A stretch of DNA of 64,000 nt, from contig JBFXAF010000007.1 of NCBI GenBank assembly GCA_050184585.1, positions 186,001 to 250,000 of the forward strand, written 5' to 3'. The position numbers were made by a program, and so were the translations under genes. A model generated the notes under the pieces. That model ran no database searches. It was not told the DNA's origin and saw only the letters and a list, made by a program, of their open reading frames with translations. Source of the DNA: JBFXAF01 sp050184585 (GTDB taxonomy: Bacteria; Pseudomonadota; Alphaproteobacteria; Rhizobiales; Rhizobiaceae). This document shows, piece after piece, positions 36,477 through 51,344 of this stretch (positions are counted from its first letter, which is position 1; every line of letters begins with the position of its first letter).

Positions 36477-38480
36477 TCAGCGGACGATGCTCGCCACCTT
36501 GAGTGCGCGCGATTCGTCTTCCTTGAGCAGGTCGTCGATACGCTGGCGCTCGCGCTTGAATGCGTCGAGATCGCCGCCCTTGAGCACCTTGCCCACGGGA
36601 AGGCGGACGCGCATCGGGTCGACCTTGCGGCCGTTGACCATCAGCTCGTAGTGCAGATGATCGCCCGTCGACAGGCCGGTGGAGCCGACATAGCCGATGA
36701 CCTGGCCCTGGCGAACGCGGGCGCCAGGAACGACGCCCTTCGCGAAGGCGCTCTGATGGTTGTAGGAGGTCTCGTATCCGTTGGCGTGACGGATGATGGT
36801 CTGGCGGCCATAGCCCCCGGACCAACCAGCCTTCTCGACGACGCCGTTTCCGGAAGCGATGATCGGCGTGCCGCGCGGTGCGGCCCAGTCGACGCCGGTG
36901 TGCATCTTCACATAGCCCAGGATCGGATGCCGGCGCCCACCGAAGCCTGAACGGAACTGACCGTTGGGAACAGGGTTACGCAGCAGGAACTGGCGGGCGC
37001 TGCGACCGTCGCCGTCGAAATAGTCGACCGCGCCGTCCTCCATCTGGAAGCGATAGAAATTGCGCGTATTGCCGCCGAATGTCGCCGAGACATAGAGCAG
37101 CTCGCTGTCCTCGGTCATCGAATCGTCTGCCGCAGGCTGCGAAATGAAGACGTCGATGCGGTCGGCGGGATTGAGCCTCGACTGGAAGTCGACATCGGCG
37201 GCCATCAGGCGCACGAGCTGCTTCGTCATGTCCTTGGTCATGCCGTAGGCGTAGGCGGCGCGGTAGATGCCGTCATAGACCGTCGGCAGATTGCCGCGCG
37301 CCTTGACCGGCGGCGGGGTAGCGTCGAACGCCGTCTCGATCTCCGGATTCGGTTCCGGCTCGGACGCCATCATCACGTACTGGCCGCGATCGTCCAGGGC
37401 GATCGACAGGCGGTGGCTTTCCCTGTTGTAGACGCTGGTGCGCACGACCTCGGCGCGGTCGCCGACCACCTGAAGGCCGACGCGCAGGACCGAGCCCTCC
37501 GGCAGGCTGTCCTCGTTGAGCAGGCGGGAGATCGCGGCTGCCATGCCTGTCGCGTCCTCGCCGGCGTAGCCCGAATCAGCAAAGGCGTCGGCGATCTTTC
37601 GTTCCGCCATGAAGGGAATGATCTCTTCCGCGTAGACGACCGTATCGTCGCTGCGCACGTCGCGGTGGAACACGGACATGTTCTCGGGGACGATGCGCAC
37701 GCCATACGGCGCGGCGATGGTCTCGGAAGCGATCGAAGAACCAAATCGCTGCGGGTCGACGTAGTGCAGCGACGCGACACGCACATCGCCGTCGGTCAGG
37801 ACCGCGCCGGCCGTGCGGACGACCTCTTCCACTTCGGATGCGGACAGCGTGTTGTGCTCATCATATGTGGCCGTCTCCAATGGGAAGTCGGCGGTCTTCA
37901 AGCTCATCTCGCTCTCGACCTTGGCTCCATAGATCAGCCCGGTCGTCGCGGTCTGGGCGGCGCCATCCTCCGCGAACACCGAGAGCGGGTCGAATGACGG
38001 GTAGGCCCGCGTGGTCGAGTGCCCCGCGGCCAGCGCCATCTTCAGGTACATGAAGGGCATAGTCCTGATGACGTCGCGGTCGCCGACGCGGCTCACGGTC
38101 GACAGCTCCATGCGCCGCCGGTCCTTGGCGCGGGCGATCTGGCGCAACTGGGCGACACGGTCGGTCTTGGCTTCCTCGCCGCCGCCTTCGTCGGTCATTT
38201 CAAGGCTGGCGATCTCGGGCGGGGTCGCGAGCTGCTCGCGGCCATCGAGGGCAGCCAGGAGGGCCACTCCCATGAGGACCGTCGACGTCACGCCCGTCAG
38301 AAAGGTGCCCGACAGCCAACGCGCCGAGACCTCGCGCTTGTCCGGCGGGCCGGCGCGCCCGTCGGCGATCAGCGGCGGTTCATTGCCGAGATCGGCTATG
38401 GTCTCGTCGTTGTCCTGCATCCAGACGGACGGCTTCTTCCCCTGCCACTCGGCGGCATCAATCGTTTGTTGCCATGACAA
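36477..38480 (-). CDS. M23 family metallopeptidase (peptidoglycan DD-endopeptidase-like), membrane anchored
   Basis: The 667 aa protein has one N-terminal transmembrane helix (LTGVTSTVLMGVALLAAL, about residues 58-75) and a large periplasmic part. The C-terminal LytM/M23 domain shows the zinc ligands in MHTGVDWAAPRGTPIIASG and GDHLHYELMVNGRKVDPM. The middle part contains LysM-like or domain-3-like regions of MepM-type enzymes. It should cut stem-peptide crosslinks during cell-wall growth. All expected zinc residues (H, D, HxH) are present. Confidence 0.92.
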   Translation of the reverse strand: MSWQQTIDAAEWQGKKPSVWMQDNDETIADLGNEPPLIADGRAGPPDKREVSARWLSGTFLTGVTSTVLMGVALLAALDGREQLATPPEIASLEMTDEGGGEEAKTDRVAQLRQIARAKDRRRMELSTVSRVGDRDVIRTMPFMYLKMALAAGHSTTRAYPSFDPLSVFAEDGAAQTATTGLIYGAKVESEMSLKTADFPLETATYDEHNTLSASEVEEVVRTAGAVLTDGDVRVASLHYVDPQRFGSSIASETIAAPYGVRIVPENMSVFHRDVRSDDTVVYAEEIIPFMAERKIADAFADSGYAGEDATGMAAAISRLLNEDSLPEGSVLRVGLQVVGDRAEVVRTSVYNRESHRLSIALDDRGQYVMMASEPEPNPEIETAFDATPPPVKARGNLPTVYDGIYRAAYAYGMTKDMTKQLVRLMAADVDFQSRLNPADRIDVFISQPAADDSMTEDSELLYVSATFGGNTRNFYRFQMEDGAVDYFDGDGRSARQFLLRNPVPNGQFRSGFGGRRHPILGYVKMHTGVDWAAPRGTPIIASGNGVVEKAGWSGGYGRQTIIRHANGYETSYNHQSAFAKGVVPGARVRQGQVIGYVGSTGLSTGDHLHYELMVNGRKVDPMRVRLPVGKVLKGGDLDAFKRERQRIDDLLKEDESRALKVASIVR

Positions 38481-39130
38481 TTGCCTGTCACGGCGCGCGA
38501 AGTCAACGAAAGGAGGCTTCTCCCCTCAGTGTCACAACCCTCCAAAGGCCTGAATCGACAAGCCTTCCCCCAGCCGCGACATCCGAGTGTAGCGAGCGCT
38601 TTGCGGCAGCAATGGGGCTTTCGCGGCGCAGCCGATCCCAGGCACCGGCAAGGCGCTCGGCCAGGGCGCGGACACGGCTTGGAATGGCGACCGGCGGCTT
38701 ACCAAAGGGGCGCCGCAAAGGGCGTCGCAAAAAATTCAAAAAAGCGGTCTTTCGGTGTTGACACCCCGAACCACCCCCGACTATATACCCCCCACAACGA
38801 GGGCGGCGCGCCGCTGGCGACTAAAACGTTCGCCCTTGTGAAATCCAGAGAGCCGCGTGAGCGACACTCTACCGGGCAAGAAGCCAAAAGCTGACCGGCC
38901 CATGACATCGCGTTTGCGTTGTCCGTTCTTTGACAATTGAATATTGAAGAAAGAGAAACGTGGGCGGCAGAGTCTGCTGAACCCTCGTCCCGCAAGGGGC
39001 GAATGGTTCGAACGAGACTTTGGCGGATCACGTTTCGTGAGAATAAGTCTACCAGGGCACGCAAGTGTCCAGGTGTGAATGTTCTCGTCGATTCATGCGT
39101 GACCAAACAAGCCAAATCAAAGTCTTACAA
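38481..39130. other. Upstream region, promoter and leader of the rrn operon
   Basis: The first part (38481-38757) holds the promoter of the divergent M23 gene and no convincing gene. A 78-codon minus frame there is Arg-rich with no family signature. The rrn promoter lies at 38758-38786, followed by a roughly 340 base leader that includes TGTCCGTTCTTTGACAATTG (38919-38938), the usual antitermination/processing-type segment before 16S. Confidence 0.7.
38758..38786 (+). promoter_or_regulatory. rrn operon promoter
   Basis: TTGACA at 38758-38763 and CTATAT at 38781-38786 are separated by 17 bases, a near-consensus housekeeping promoter. It is preceded by an A-rich stretch (AAAAAATTCAAAAAAG, about 38730-38745) that resembles an UP element. 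It lies about 345 bp before the 16S start. Confidence 0.8.
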
Positions 39131-40622
<1,492 letters not shown>

Positions 40623-40807
40623 GGACCCTAACGGGATGCTCGTTCGCGAGCCGCTCCCTTTCGGTCCTCTGAAGAACAAGACGGAAGGCAAGTCACCTTC
40701 ACGTCGCGCATACCTTGCGGACCTGCCGCCTTCGTTTCTCTTTCTTCGCGAGTGACCAACCCCGCCCTGGCGCGGCCGATCGCGGCTGCCCGCTGGGTGT
40801 GGTTCAA

Positions 40808-40884
40808 GGGCTTGTAGCTCAGTTGGTTAGAGCGCGCGCTTGATAAGCGTGAGGTCGGAGGTTCAAGTCCTCCCAGGCCCACCA
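40808..40884 (+). tRNA. tRNA-Ile (anticodon GAT)
   Basis: 77 bases from GGGCTTGTAGCTCAGTTGG to CCCACCA, with anticodon loop CTTGATAAG, intact acceptor stem (GGGCTTG/CAGGCCC) and encoded CCA. It lies in the 16S-23S spacer, as usual. Confidence 0.97.
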
Positions 40885-40894
40885 GTTCCTATCA

Positions 40895-40970
40895 GGGGCC
40901 GTAGCTCAGCTGGGAGAGCACCTGCTTTGCAAGCAGGGGGTCGTCGGTTCGATCCCGTCCGGCTCCACCA
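40895..40970 (+). tRNA. tRNA-Ala (anticodon TGC)
   Basis: 76 bases from GGGGCCGTAGCTCAGCTGG to GGCTCCACCA, with anticodon loop CTTTGCAAG and encoded CCA. It follows tRNA-Ile by ten bases in the rrn spacer. Confidence 0.97.
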
Positions 40971-41223
40971 AGACCCGGTGGATCAGTCACTCGCAAGAAA
41001 ACAAGTTCGCGGCCGGCTCCGGCCTGCCGCCTGTTCTGCTGAAATCGTGAAGAGAAGATCGATACGGACTCCGCTCCCTGAGCGGTTTGTCGCGGGAAAC
41101 GCTCAATTTCCCGCATATGATTGGCGGCTTAACCGCAGGCCACCGCATCGATCTCGAGAAGCTGGTCTTTTCTGCCAAGACCGCCCGGGACGCATGTCCC
41201 AGGTGGGCATTGGCAATGAGAAC

Positions 41224-44022
<2,799 letters not shown>

Positions 44023-44090
44023 CTCATTCTCCATGCCCACCCGGTGGTGCGTGGCAGATGAACAGCTTCTCGATAAACATGCATTCCGCT

Positions 44091-44208
44091 GACCTGGTGG
44101 TTATGGCGGGGTGGCTGCACCCGTTCCCATTCCGAACACGGCCGTGAAACGCCCCAGCGCCAATGGTACTTCGTCTCAAGACGCGGGAGAGTAGGTCGCT
44201 GCCAGGTC
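44091..44208 (+). rRNA. rrf: 5S ribosomal RNA
   Basis: The sequence from GACCTGGTGGTTATGGCGGG to CGCTGCCAGGTC has complementary ends and the conserved CCGAACACGGCCGTGAAACG loop. It is about 118 bases long and lies 68 bases after 23S. Confidence 0.95.
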
Positions 44209-44251
44209 TGCGGAGCGCATGTTTGTTCTCGACGATTTCTACCAGCTTTGA

Positions 44252-45937
<1,686 letters not shown>

Positions 45938-45956
45938 TGTGCGTCTCCCAAGCCGA

Positions 45957-46172
45957 TCAGGAGCCGCGTGAGCCCTGCCTCTTGATTTCCTTCTCGAAGA
46001 ATTCGCGAGCCGCCTGCCGTGCGAGAAATTCGATCAAACGGACGAGGCGAGGGTCGGGATCGCCCCGCGGCGTGAACCTCAGCTCCGGTGTCTCGACGAG
46101 CATCGCCTTGAGCAATTCTTCGCGCTCGATCGGCATGACGCCCGTTCTCGATTGGCTTGCTTTGCGGTTCAT
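45957..46172 (-). CDS. Small hypothetical protein upstream of the recombinase (71 aa)
   Basis: The product reads MNRKASQSRTGVMPIEREEL, then LKAMLVETPELRFTPRGDPD and a C-terminal helix LVRLIEFLARQAAREFFEKE. It is charged and helical, and ends 20 bases before the recombinase start on the same strand, so the two are likely co-transcribed. An ATG at 46136 is an alternative start. Such small partners are common next to rhizobial serine recombinases and could be directionality or accessory factors, but no motif proves this. Confidence 0.55.
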   Translation of the reverse strand: MNRKASQSRTGVMPIEREELLKAMLVETPELRFTPRGDPDPRLVRLIEFLARQAAREFFEKEIKRQGSRGS

Positions 46173-46414
46173 ACAGAGCAGAATTCATGCCCCGATCACG
46201 ATAAGCAACTGAATTGAAAGGCGAATACTCGGCGGCATTCCGCCCGCTCTCGCGCATCACTGCGCATGGCCGCGCAACATAGCGGGCGCTGGCATAGCGA
46301 AATGACCTAGCATGGCTCCAAGGATTCCGGCTGCGCATATGAACTCCCGCTTGGCATCTCCTCATGATCACGCGCAAACTCGGACACAATATCCGTCTCG
46401 TCGATCATAGCGTA

Positions 46415-46443
46415 TTGCATTTAGCGCTACAAGGCATTATCTT
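46415..46443 (+). promoter_or_regulatory. Promoter with palindromic operator of the DUF1778/GNAT module
   Basis: TTGCAT (46415-46420) and TATCTT (46438-46443) are spaced by 17 bases. The spacer contains the palindrome TAGCGCTA (46422-46429), a plausible site for the ribbon-helix-helix antitoxin to repress its own operon. GAAGGAGG lies before the ATG at 46465. Confidence 0.45.
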
Positions 46444-46464
46444 TGCAGTTGAAGGAGGTGCCTC

Positions 46465-46764
46465 ATGGCCACCACAGGCGACCGCAAGGAATATCCCATC
46501 TCGATGCGACTGCCGGAGTCGGATGTCGCGATGATCGATCGAGCCGCCACGTTGCGCGGCCGCTCGCGCACGGATTTCGTGCGCGATGCCGCCGTTCGCG
46601 CCGCCGAAGACGTCGTCATGGAGAACAGGCTGATCCGTATGAGCCCCGAGGGCTTTGCCGACTTCATGAAGGTGCTATCTGCTCCGGCCGCGCCGGTTCC
46701 TGAAATCGTCGAACTGGCCGAGCGGCCGGCCCCTTGGGAGGCCGGTTACGTCACTAAGCGGTGA
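46465..46764 (+). CDS. DUF1778 (TacA-like) type II antitoxin
   Basis: The 99 aa protein has the ribbon-helix-helix of DUF1778 antitoxins: YPISMRLPESDVAMIDRAAT then LRGRSRTDFVRDAAVRAAED. The C-terminal part, which contains MSPEGFADFMKVL and PAPVPEIVELAERPAPWE, is the toxin-neutralising tail. A strong GAAGGAGGTG precedes the ATG. The GNAT toxin gene follows after four bases. Confidence 0.9.
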   Translation: MATTGDRKEYPISMRLPESDVAMIDRAATLRGRSRTDFVRDAAVRAAEDVVMENRLIRMSPEGFADFMKVLSAPAAPVPEIVELAERPAPWEAGYVTKR

Positions 46765-46768
46765 GGCC

Positions 46769-47281
46769 TTGCCCTTATCGGCTCCTGAACCGCTCACCGC
46801 TGCCCATGACGTCTCCGAGTTCTCCTGTGGCAAGCCCACCCTCGACCATTGGCTAAGGACGAGGGCGCTTTCCAATCAGGAAAGGGGGTTCACCGCTGTC
46901 ATGGTCGTACATGACGCGGGGCGGGTTGTTGGCTACTACGGCCTTGCGCCTACCGCCGTTGTTCCTTCGGCGCTGCCCCGTTCTATCCGTACAGGCCAGC
47001 CGCCGGACCCAGTGCCCTGCCTCCTTCTCGGCCAACTGGCCACCGACACGGCTTGGGCCGGTCGGGGTATCGGCACGGGGCTACTGAAACACGCGCTACA
47101 ACGCTGCGTGCAGGCGGCGACTCTGGTCGGCGGGCGCGCGCTTATGGTCAATGCTGTCGATGCCGAGGCTGCGCAGTTCTGGCTGCGACGCGGCTTTTTG
47201 CCTTCGAAAGACGATCCGCTGGTTCTATTCCGCCCGATCTCCGCTATCGCCGCCTCGCTGGCCAACGTGAGGCTAGAATAG
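46769..47281 (+). CDS. GNAT-family toxin (TacT-like, aminoacyl-tRNA acetylating)
   Basis: The 170 aa protein opens with the TacT-family pattern LTAAHDVSEFSCGKPTLDHW and keeps the acetyl-CoA loop TDTAWAGRGIGTGLLKHALQ and AAQFWLRRGFLPSKDDPL. Family members acetylate the amino group of charged tRNAs and stop translation. It starts with a TTG at 46769, five bases after the antitoxin stop. The pairing with a DUF1778 antitoxin fixes the assignment. Confidence 0.88.
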   Translation: MPLSAPEPLTAAHDVSEFSCGKPTLDHWLRTRALSNQERGFTAVMVVHDAGRVVGYYGLAPTAVVPSALPRSIRTGQPPDPVPCLLLGQLATDTAWAGRGIGTGLLKHALQRCVQAATLVGGRALMVNAVDAEAAQFWLRRGFLPSKDDPLVLFRPISAIAASLANVRLE

Positions 47282-47330
47282 GCGCGAAAAGCCATTGGAT
47301 GACCGTACAAGAAGGCCAGAAAACCGGCCC

Positions 47331-47358
47331 GAGCGATCAATGTCCGGACGGATCGCTC
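47331..47358. terminator. Hairpin between convergent toxin and small gene
   Basis: GAGCGATC and GATCGCTC form perfect 8 bp arms around a 12-base loop, 50 bp after the GNAT stop. No T run follows. It may mark the end of the toxin-antitoxin transcript. Confidence 0.35.
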
Positions 47359-47442
47359 AAATCAAAGCGAGGAAAATCACGCGACGCGCACAAAGGTAGA
47401 ATGATTGACGCCTACCGAGCCGGCGCGATCTGTGTCACGCGC

Positions 47443-47733
47443 TTAGAGATTCTGGTACTTGTTGTGAATGCCGTTCGCGTTCTGGAGAAGCTTATCGACG
47501 AACTGCAGGGGCAGCTTCTTCTCCGTCACAAGCTCCTGCCGGATCACGAAATTGACCATCAACTCAAGGCAGGTCGCGCAGCGCAGCACCGCAACCGACC
47601 ATTCTTCGCGCTCATAAAGTCCGAGCGCCTTGTTCCAGTTGCGCGCGACTTTTTCGTCGTCCGAAGCCTTGGAATACGGCTTCTTCCTCTTCTCGGTCTT
47701 CGTCCTTCCGAGGCTGCCTCTCTTCGCTATCAC
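47443..47733 (-). CDS. Small hypothetical protein downstream of the TrlF-like gene (96 aa)
   Basis: The frame starts with a GTG at 47733, two bases after the TrlF-like stop, and so is coupled to it. The product has a basic N-terminus (KRGSLGRTKTEKRKKPYSKA) and a helical rest, LYEREEWSVAVLRCATCLEL then MVNFVIRQELV. The helical pattern around EWSVAVLRCATCLELMVN recalls small HEPN-like proteins, but the RNase motif (R-x4-6-H) is not evident. The function is unknown. It could be a partner or antitoxin of the ATPase. Confidence 0.55.
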   Translation of the reverse strand: MIAKRGSLGRTKTEKRKKPYSKASDDEKVARNWNKALGLYEREEWSVAVLRCATCLELMVNFVIRQELVTEKKLPLQFVDKLLQNANGIHNKYQNL

Positions 47734-47734
47734 A

Positions 47735-50431
47735 TCAGAACCCGTATTTCAGGCGCCGCATCTCGAAAGCCGCCTTTCCGCCTTCCAGGGTTTCTCCGAC
47801 CAATTCCCGCACATAGTCCGAGTCGATCGAACCGAGATTCCTGTCCGGCAAATGTACTTCCGCACCATCCGACGACGCGGCGGGTTCAAGTGCCGCGATT
47901 AATTCCGCATCGCCCAGGACGGGTATGTTTGCGTTGTGGGTCGCAAAGACGAACTGACGCCGCCGCTTCTCCTGCTTGATCTGCGGTACGATCCCATCGG
48001 TGATGAACCGGTTGTCCAGATCGTCCTCGGGCTGGTCGATCAGGAGCGGACCTGGCGAATCCAGCAGAAGAAGCAGGAGGACGGCGGTGGCTTTCTGCCC
48101 GGTGGATAGCTCATCCAGTTTCCGCCATACCGCCGGTGCACCTTCGCGCGCAACATTGAGCTGCACGGTGGTGGTCGCCGGCAGGTCAATCTCTTCCAGT
48201 TCCATGACGAAGGATGAACTGGCAGCTGCAAGCTTCTCCGCCTGTGCGGGCGGCATGGGAAACGCGTCCAGTATGGCTTCCTTGCCTTCACGGCAGGCCT
48301 GCGCGAGGGCGCTCACCGAAAGCGGCTGCTTCTTGTTGAGCGCCTGCACCATGTCGGAGACGCGGCCGCCAAGCGTGCGCAGATGCTCTTCGAGCGCTGC
48401 CCGGTCGCCTGTCGCGGTAACGCCGACCTGAACCCGGTCGCCGAGCTTACGGCTGACCTTCTTCGCCGCGCGTTCGAGTGCCCGGAACTGTGCGGATTTT
48501 GTGTCCTCCCATTCCTCGAGCGCCTTGCGGCGTTTCTTGTTCGCCTCTTTCAGCTCATCCGCAAGTTTAGTTTGCCGGGTCTTTTTCGGCTCAAGCTGCT
48601 CGATGCGCTGCAGCACGGACGTGTACTCGCTGCCGTCTATGCCGTCCTTGGCGAGTTCCCGCAGCGTCTTCTGGTGCGCTTCCTCAACCTGCGCGCTCCG
48701 ACCGTCCCATTCCGCGCGAACGCTCTGCAGGCCGGCGCGTGCCTTTTCAATCGCGCTATCGAGGGTGGCGAGTGCAGCGGCGGTTTCGGCCTTGAATGTC
48801 TCGATGTGCGGCTTCGCCTTGCGGAGAATGTCTGCGCCGCCAAGTTCTTTCAGGTTCTCTTCGTCAAGACGGGAAACGTCGGGCGCGTATTCTTCGCCGA
48901 AGGCCTCCCGCATCTCCTCCGCATCGTCAATGATAGCATCAACGCTTTTCAGGACGCCTTCTTCGGTGACGAGCTGCTTCTTGTCTTTCAGTTTCTCCTC
49001 AAGACCGAGATCTCTGTAGCGCTGCAGGGTTTCACGCAAACCGGGAAGCGCAGAAAGCTCATCGTCAATCCGTTTCAGTTGCGTCTCGATCCCGGCGATC
49101 TCCGTTCTTGTGTCGCCGAGACGGTTGCGGATTTCGCTGCGTTTCGCCGCATCGCCGGCGCCGGCCTCGACAAAGCGGTCAAGCAGCCCGGTCAGGCGCT
49201 CGGGACTGCGGGCAAGCTCGGATATCTCGTGCTGCCCGAATATCTCGATCCCGGCGGACACGTCGCGCGTGGAAAGTTCCGTGAGCTCGCCGGATGAATC
49301 CTTTACGGTGGCGCGGTTTCCAACCGTGCGCTCTATAAGGTATTCCCGCGGCGACGGGGTATGCGATCGCAGGAGCAGCGATACTTTCGTTCCCGCACCG
49401 AGCACCTGCGATACGAACGACTTGTGAAGCTTCGCGGCTTCGTCTCCGAGCGGCGGGATATCAAGCACGAAGCGAACGCTCTCGATAATGGTGGACTTGC
49501 CGGTTCCGCGGCCGCCGATCATCACGTTTAGATTGTCATTGAAGTGGATTCCGATCCCGTCCAGGAACCCGCCTTCCCAGGCGATAGCCAGCAGTTCGCT
49601 ATGGTCTTCGGGCTCTTCGTCCGAGACAAGCCGAATGCGCGAGACAGGATCGAGGAAGGCCTGCTTCAGACCTTCCACCGAGACGGACGCCATCTTGATC
49701 CAGCAACTCGCGCCGGGCGCAGCGGCCTGAGCGGGAGAACTCACATCCTGCGCGTTAATGACGGCGACCGGACGCTCGCGCATATAATCCGCGTTGCGGT
49801 TCAGGATGATCGGCCGGTGGCTCTCCGGCGCCTGATCGACCGGCCCCGGAAGGCAGCAGGCATGCAGGTGCTCGTGCCGCCATGCCTTGATGGCGGGCTG
49901 CCCGCGCAGCGTTGCAAGCAGGCCTCCGGCCGAGCAGACATGCGCTGCCACGGGTATGCCGCCCCACCGCTTCGTGCAGGCCGTCATCAACTCGTCGCAG
50001 TCTTTGGTGCCAGCTGGGGAATCTTCTGAGTCATCATGAACGCCGCAATCGCCGATAAAGCGGTCGATCTTGTCGATATCAGCGCCGGGATCGAACAGGC
50101 ACAACAGGTGTACGCCGTCCTTTGAACAGGCTTCAAAGCCCCGAAAGACATGCAGGCCGCGCCGCTCGGCCGCGGCGGCCAGGCTCAGGCCCGATTTGAC
50201 CCGGTAGTGATCGGTGATCGCGATGACTTCCACGCCCTGCGTCTGCAGTGCATCCAGCACGGCGGTATTGTATGAATCTTCATCCGCAAAGGCCTCTCCC
50301 TTCGGATGACGCGTCACGTATTCGTAAGGGTTGACCTGCAGGGCGCATTTATAGAACCGCGCGCCGGAGGGCCGCTGTAGTGCGGCTGCTATGGCTTCCG
50401 GCAATATCGCGGTGCCGACCGGCTTGTCCAT
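47735..50431 (-). CDS. PHP-domain/SMC-type ATPase fusion (TrlF-like)
   Basis: The 898 aa protein has an N-terminal PHP phosphoesterase domain (VEVIAITDHYRVKSGLSLAA, DGVHLLCLFDPGADIDKI, GGIPVAAHVCSAGGLL) and an SMC/ABC-type ATPase. Walker A is VMIGGRGTGKSTIIESVRF near residue 310, a coiled coil follows over about 420-650, and the signature LDELSTGQKATAVLLLLLLD and Walker B PLLIDQPEDDLDN lie near 800. NCBI uses the name TrlF for this architecture. It is found in defence islands and probably cleaves or senses nucleic acid. GGGGAG before the ATG at 50431 sets the start. Confidence 0.85.
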   Translation of the reverse strand: MDKPVGTAILPEAIAAALQRPSGARFYKCALQVNPYEYVTRHPKGEAFADEDSYNTAVLDALQTQGVEVIAITDHYRVKSGLSLAAAAERRGLHVFRGFEACSKDGVHLLCLFDPGADIDKIDRFIGDCGVHDDSEDSPAGTKDCDELMTACTKRWGGIPVAAHVCSAGGLLATLRGQPAIKAWRHEHLHACCLPGPVDQAPESHRPIILNRNADYMRERPVAVINAQDVSSPAQAAAPGASCWIKMASVSVEGLKQAFLDPVSRIRLVSDEEPEDHSELLAIAWEGGFLDGIGIHFNDNLNVMIGGRGTGKSTIIESVRFVLDIPPLGDEAAKLHKSFVSQVLGAGTKVSLLLRSHTPSPREYLIERTVGNRATVKDSSGELTELSTRDVSAGIEIFGQHEISELARSPERLTGLLDRFVEAGAGDAAKRSEIRNRLGDTRTEIAGIETQLKRIDDELSALPGLRETLQRYRDLGLEEKLKDKKQLVTEEGVLKSVDAIIDDAEEMREAFGEEYAPDVSRLDEENLKELGGADILRKAKPHIETFKAETAAALATLDSAIEKARAGLQSVRAEWDGRSAQVEEAHQKTLRELAKDGIDGSEYTSVLQRIEQLEPKKTRQTKLADELKEANKKRRKALEEWEDTKSAQFRALERAAKKVSRKLGDRVQVGVTATGDRAALEEHLRTLGGRVSDMVQALNKKQPLSVSALAQACREGKEAILDAFPMPPAQAEKLAAASSSFVMELEEIDLPATTTVQLNVAREGAPAVWRKLDELSTGQKATAVLLLLLLDSPGPLLIDQPEDDLDNRFITDGIVPQIKQEKRRRQFVFATHNANIPVLGDAELIAALEPAASSDGAEVHLPDRNLGSIDSDYVRELVGETLEGGKAAFEMRRLKYGF

Positions 50432-50729
50432 TGCATCTCCCCTGCCCAAGTTTCAAGCACGAAGCCAGAGTCCTTGGATTGACCACTTTATTCAAGGGAT
50501 TTCGGAAATTTTACTCACAAGCGGCCGCTGCAAGGAGGAATACTGCACCGGTGCGATAGTAAGGGTGGTTATCGCTGACCGGCCTGCTGTTGTATGCGCC
50601 GCCGAAACGCCTATATTGCAGGTGTTCTTCGGAGTTGTTGCCGGATCGATACCAATCGCCGTCGTGCTGCCCGTCGCCATTTTTCTGATCGCGCTCATCG
50701 AGATGGTGGGCAGGAAGGTACGTGGTGAC

Positions 50730-50888
50730 ATGAAAGAAACTCTGACGAAAACCTCGAAAGAGAAACGCATGAAGACGATCGCAACGAAGTGTTTGAACTA
50801 TTTCCGCAACTTGTCAGGGCAAGCCCTGATCGTACTGGCGGCGATGGGTACAAGCATGACGGCAGAGGCCGCCGGATTCCAGCTATAA
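50730..50888 (+). CDS. Possible small membrane or exported peptide (52 aa)
   Basis: An ATG at 50730 with AGGAAGG upstream opens a 52-codon frame: MKETLTKTSKEKRMKTIA, then a hydrophobic stretch (GQALIVLAAMGTSMTAEAAG) that looks like a signal peptide or single helix, ending in GFQL. An intrinsic terminator follows five bases after the stop. The frame is open upstream and there encodes a second hydrophobic helix (VVAGSIPIAVVLPVAIFLIA), so a longer protein is possible. No family is recognised. Confidence 0.35.
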   Translation: MKETLTKTSKEKRMKTIATKCLNYFRNLSGQALIVLAAMGTSMTAEAAGFQL

Positions 50889-50892
50889 CGAC

Positions 50893-50918
50893 GCCGCGCC
50901 ATCAGCGCGGCCTCTTTC
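50893..50918. terminator. Intrinsic terminator between convergent small genes
   Basis: GCCGCGC (50893-50899), loop CATCA, GCGCGGC (50905-50911), then CTCTTTC. The perfect 7 bp stem lies just after the possible small gene ending at 50888 and before the stop of the minus-strand gene at 50932. Confidence 0.65.
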
Positions 50919-50931
50919 ATGTCGCGGTCCG

Positions 50932-51144
50932 CTAGTCGAGGTTGTTGCGCTCCGACTCGTCGGGGTTCGACACCGGGGTTTTCACCCCGTTGATGGTTCG
51001 GACATGGTAGTTTGGGTACTTGCCGCTCTCAATCGCGGAGACAAACTGCGACCGGCTCATTGCGTTGCCGCGATAATTGTCCCGGAATTGCATGTTCCGG
51101 CCGCTGTCACTTTCGCGTGTGACAGAGACGCGCTTCCTGGCCAT
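50932..51144 (-). CDS. Conserved small hypothetical protein (70 aa)
   Basis: The product begins MARKRVSVTRESDSGRNMQF and continues NAMSRSQFVSAIESGKYPNY then HVRTINGVKTPVSNPD. It is polar, with a compact pattern of short strands and a helix, and similar small proteins are frequent in mobile elements. The pattern resembles the DUF3892 group, but I am not sure. Its role is unknown. The start ATG follows AAGGAGCG, a good ribosome binding site. Confidence 0.7.
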   Translation of the reverse strand: MARKRVSVTRESDSGRNMQFRDNYRGNAMSRSQFVSAIESGKYPNYHVRTINGVKTPVSNPDESERNNLD

Positions 51145-51344
51145 TGGCGCTCCTTATCAATCCGCCCTCACCTAATCATATCCCGAATCCCGGTAGAGAA
51201 CAATAAGAGAACAGACAGCGGGGAACACGGGCCCTAGCTGGCGCGAAGGTGGTCTGCCAGTCCAGGATCACGTGGGCGTTCTGACGCGCATAGACGCCAA
51301 TACAGCAGCGCCCATATCGCACGCAGCAAGATCGACTCCCAGAT

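Noticed and set aside
38503..38739. 78-codon minus frame between the M23 gene and the rrn promoter
   Set aside because: Arg/Ala-rich with no recognisable family and no clear ribosome binding site. The region is better explained as promoter DNA.
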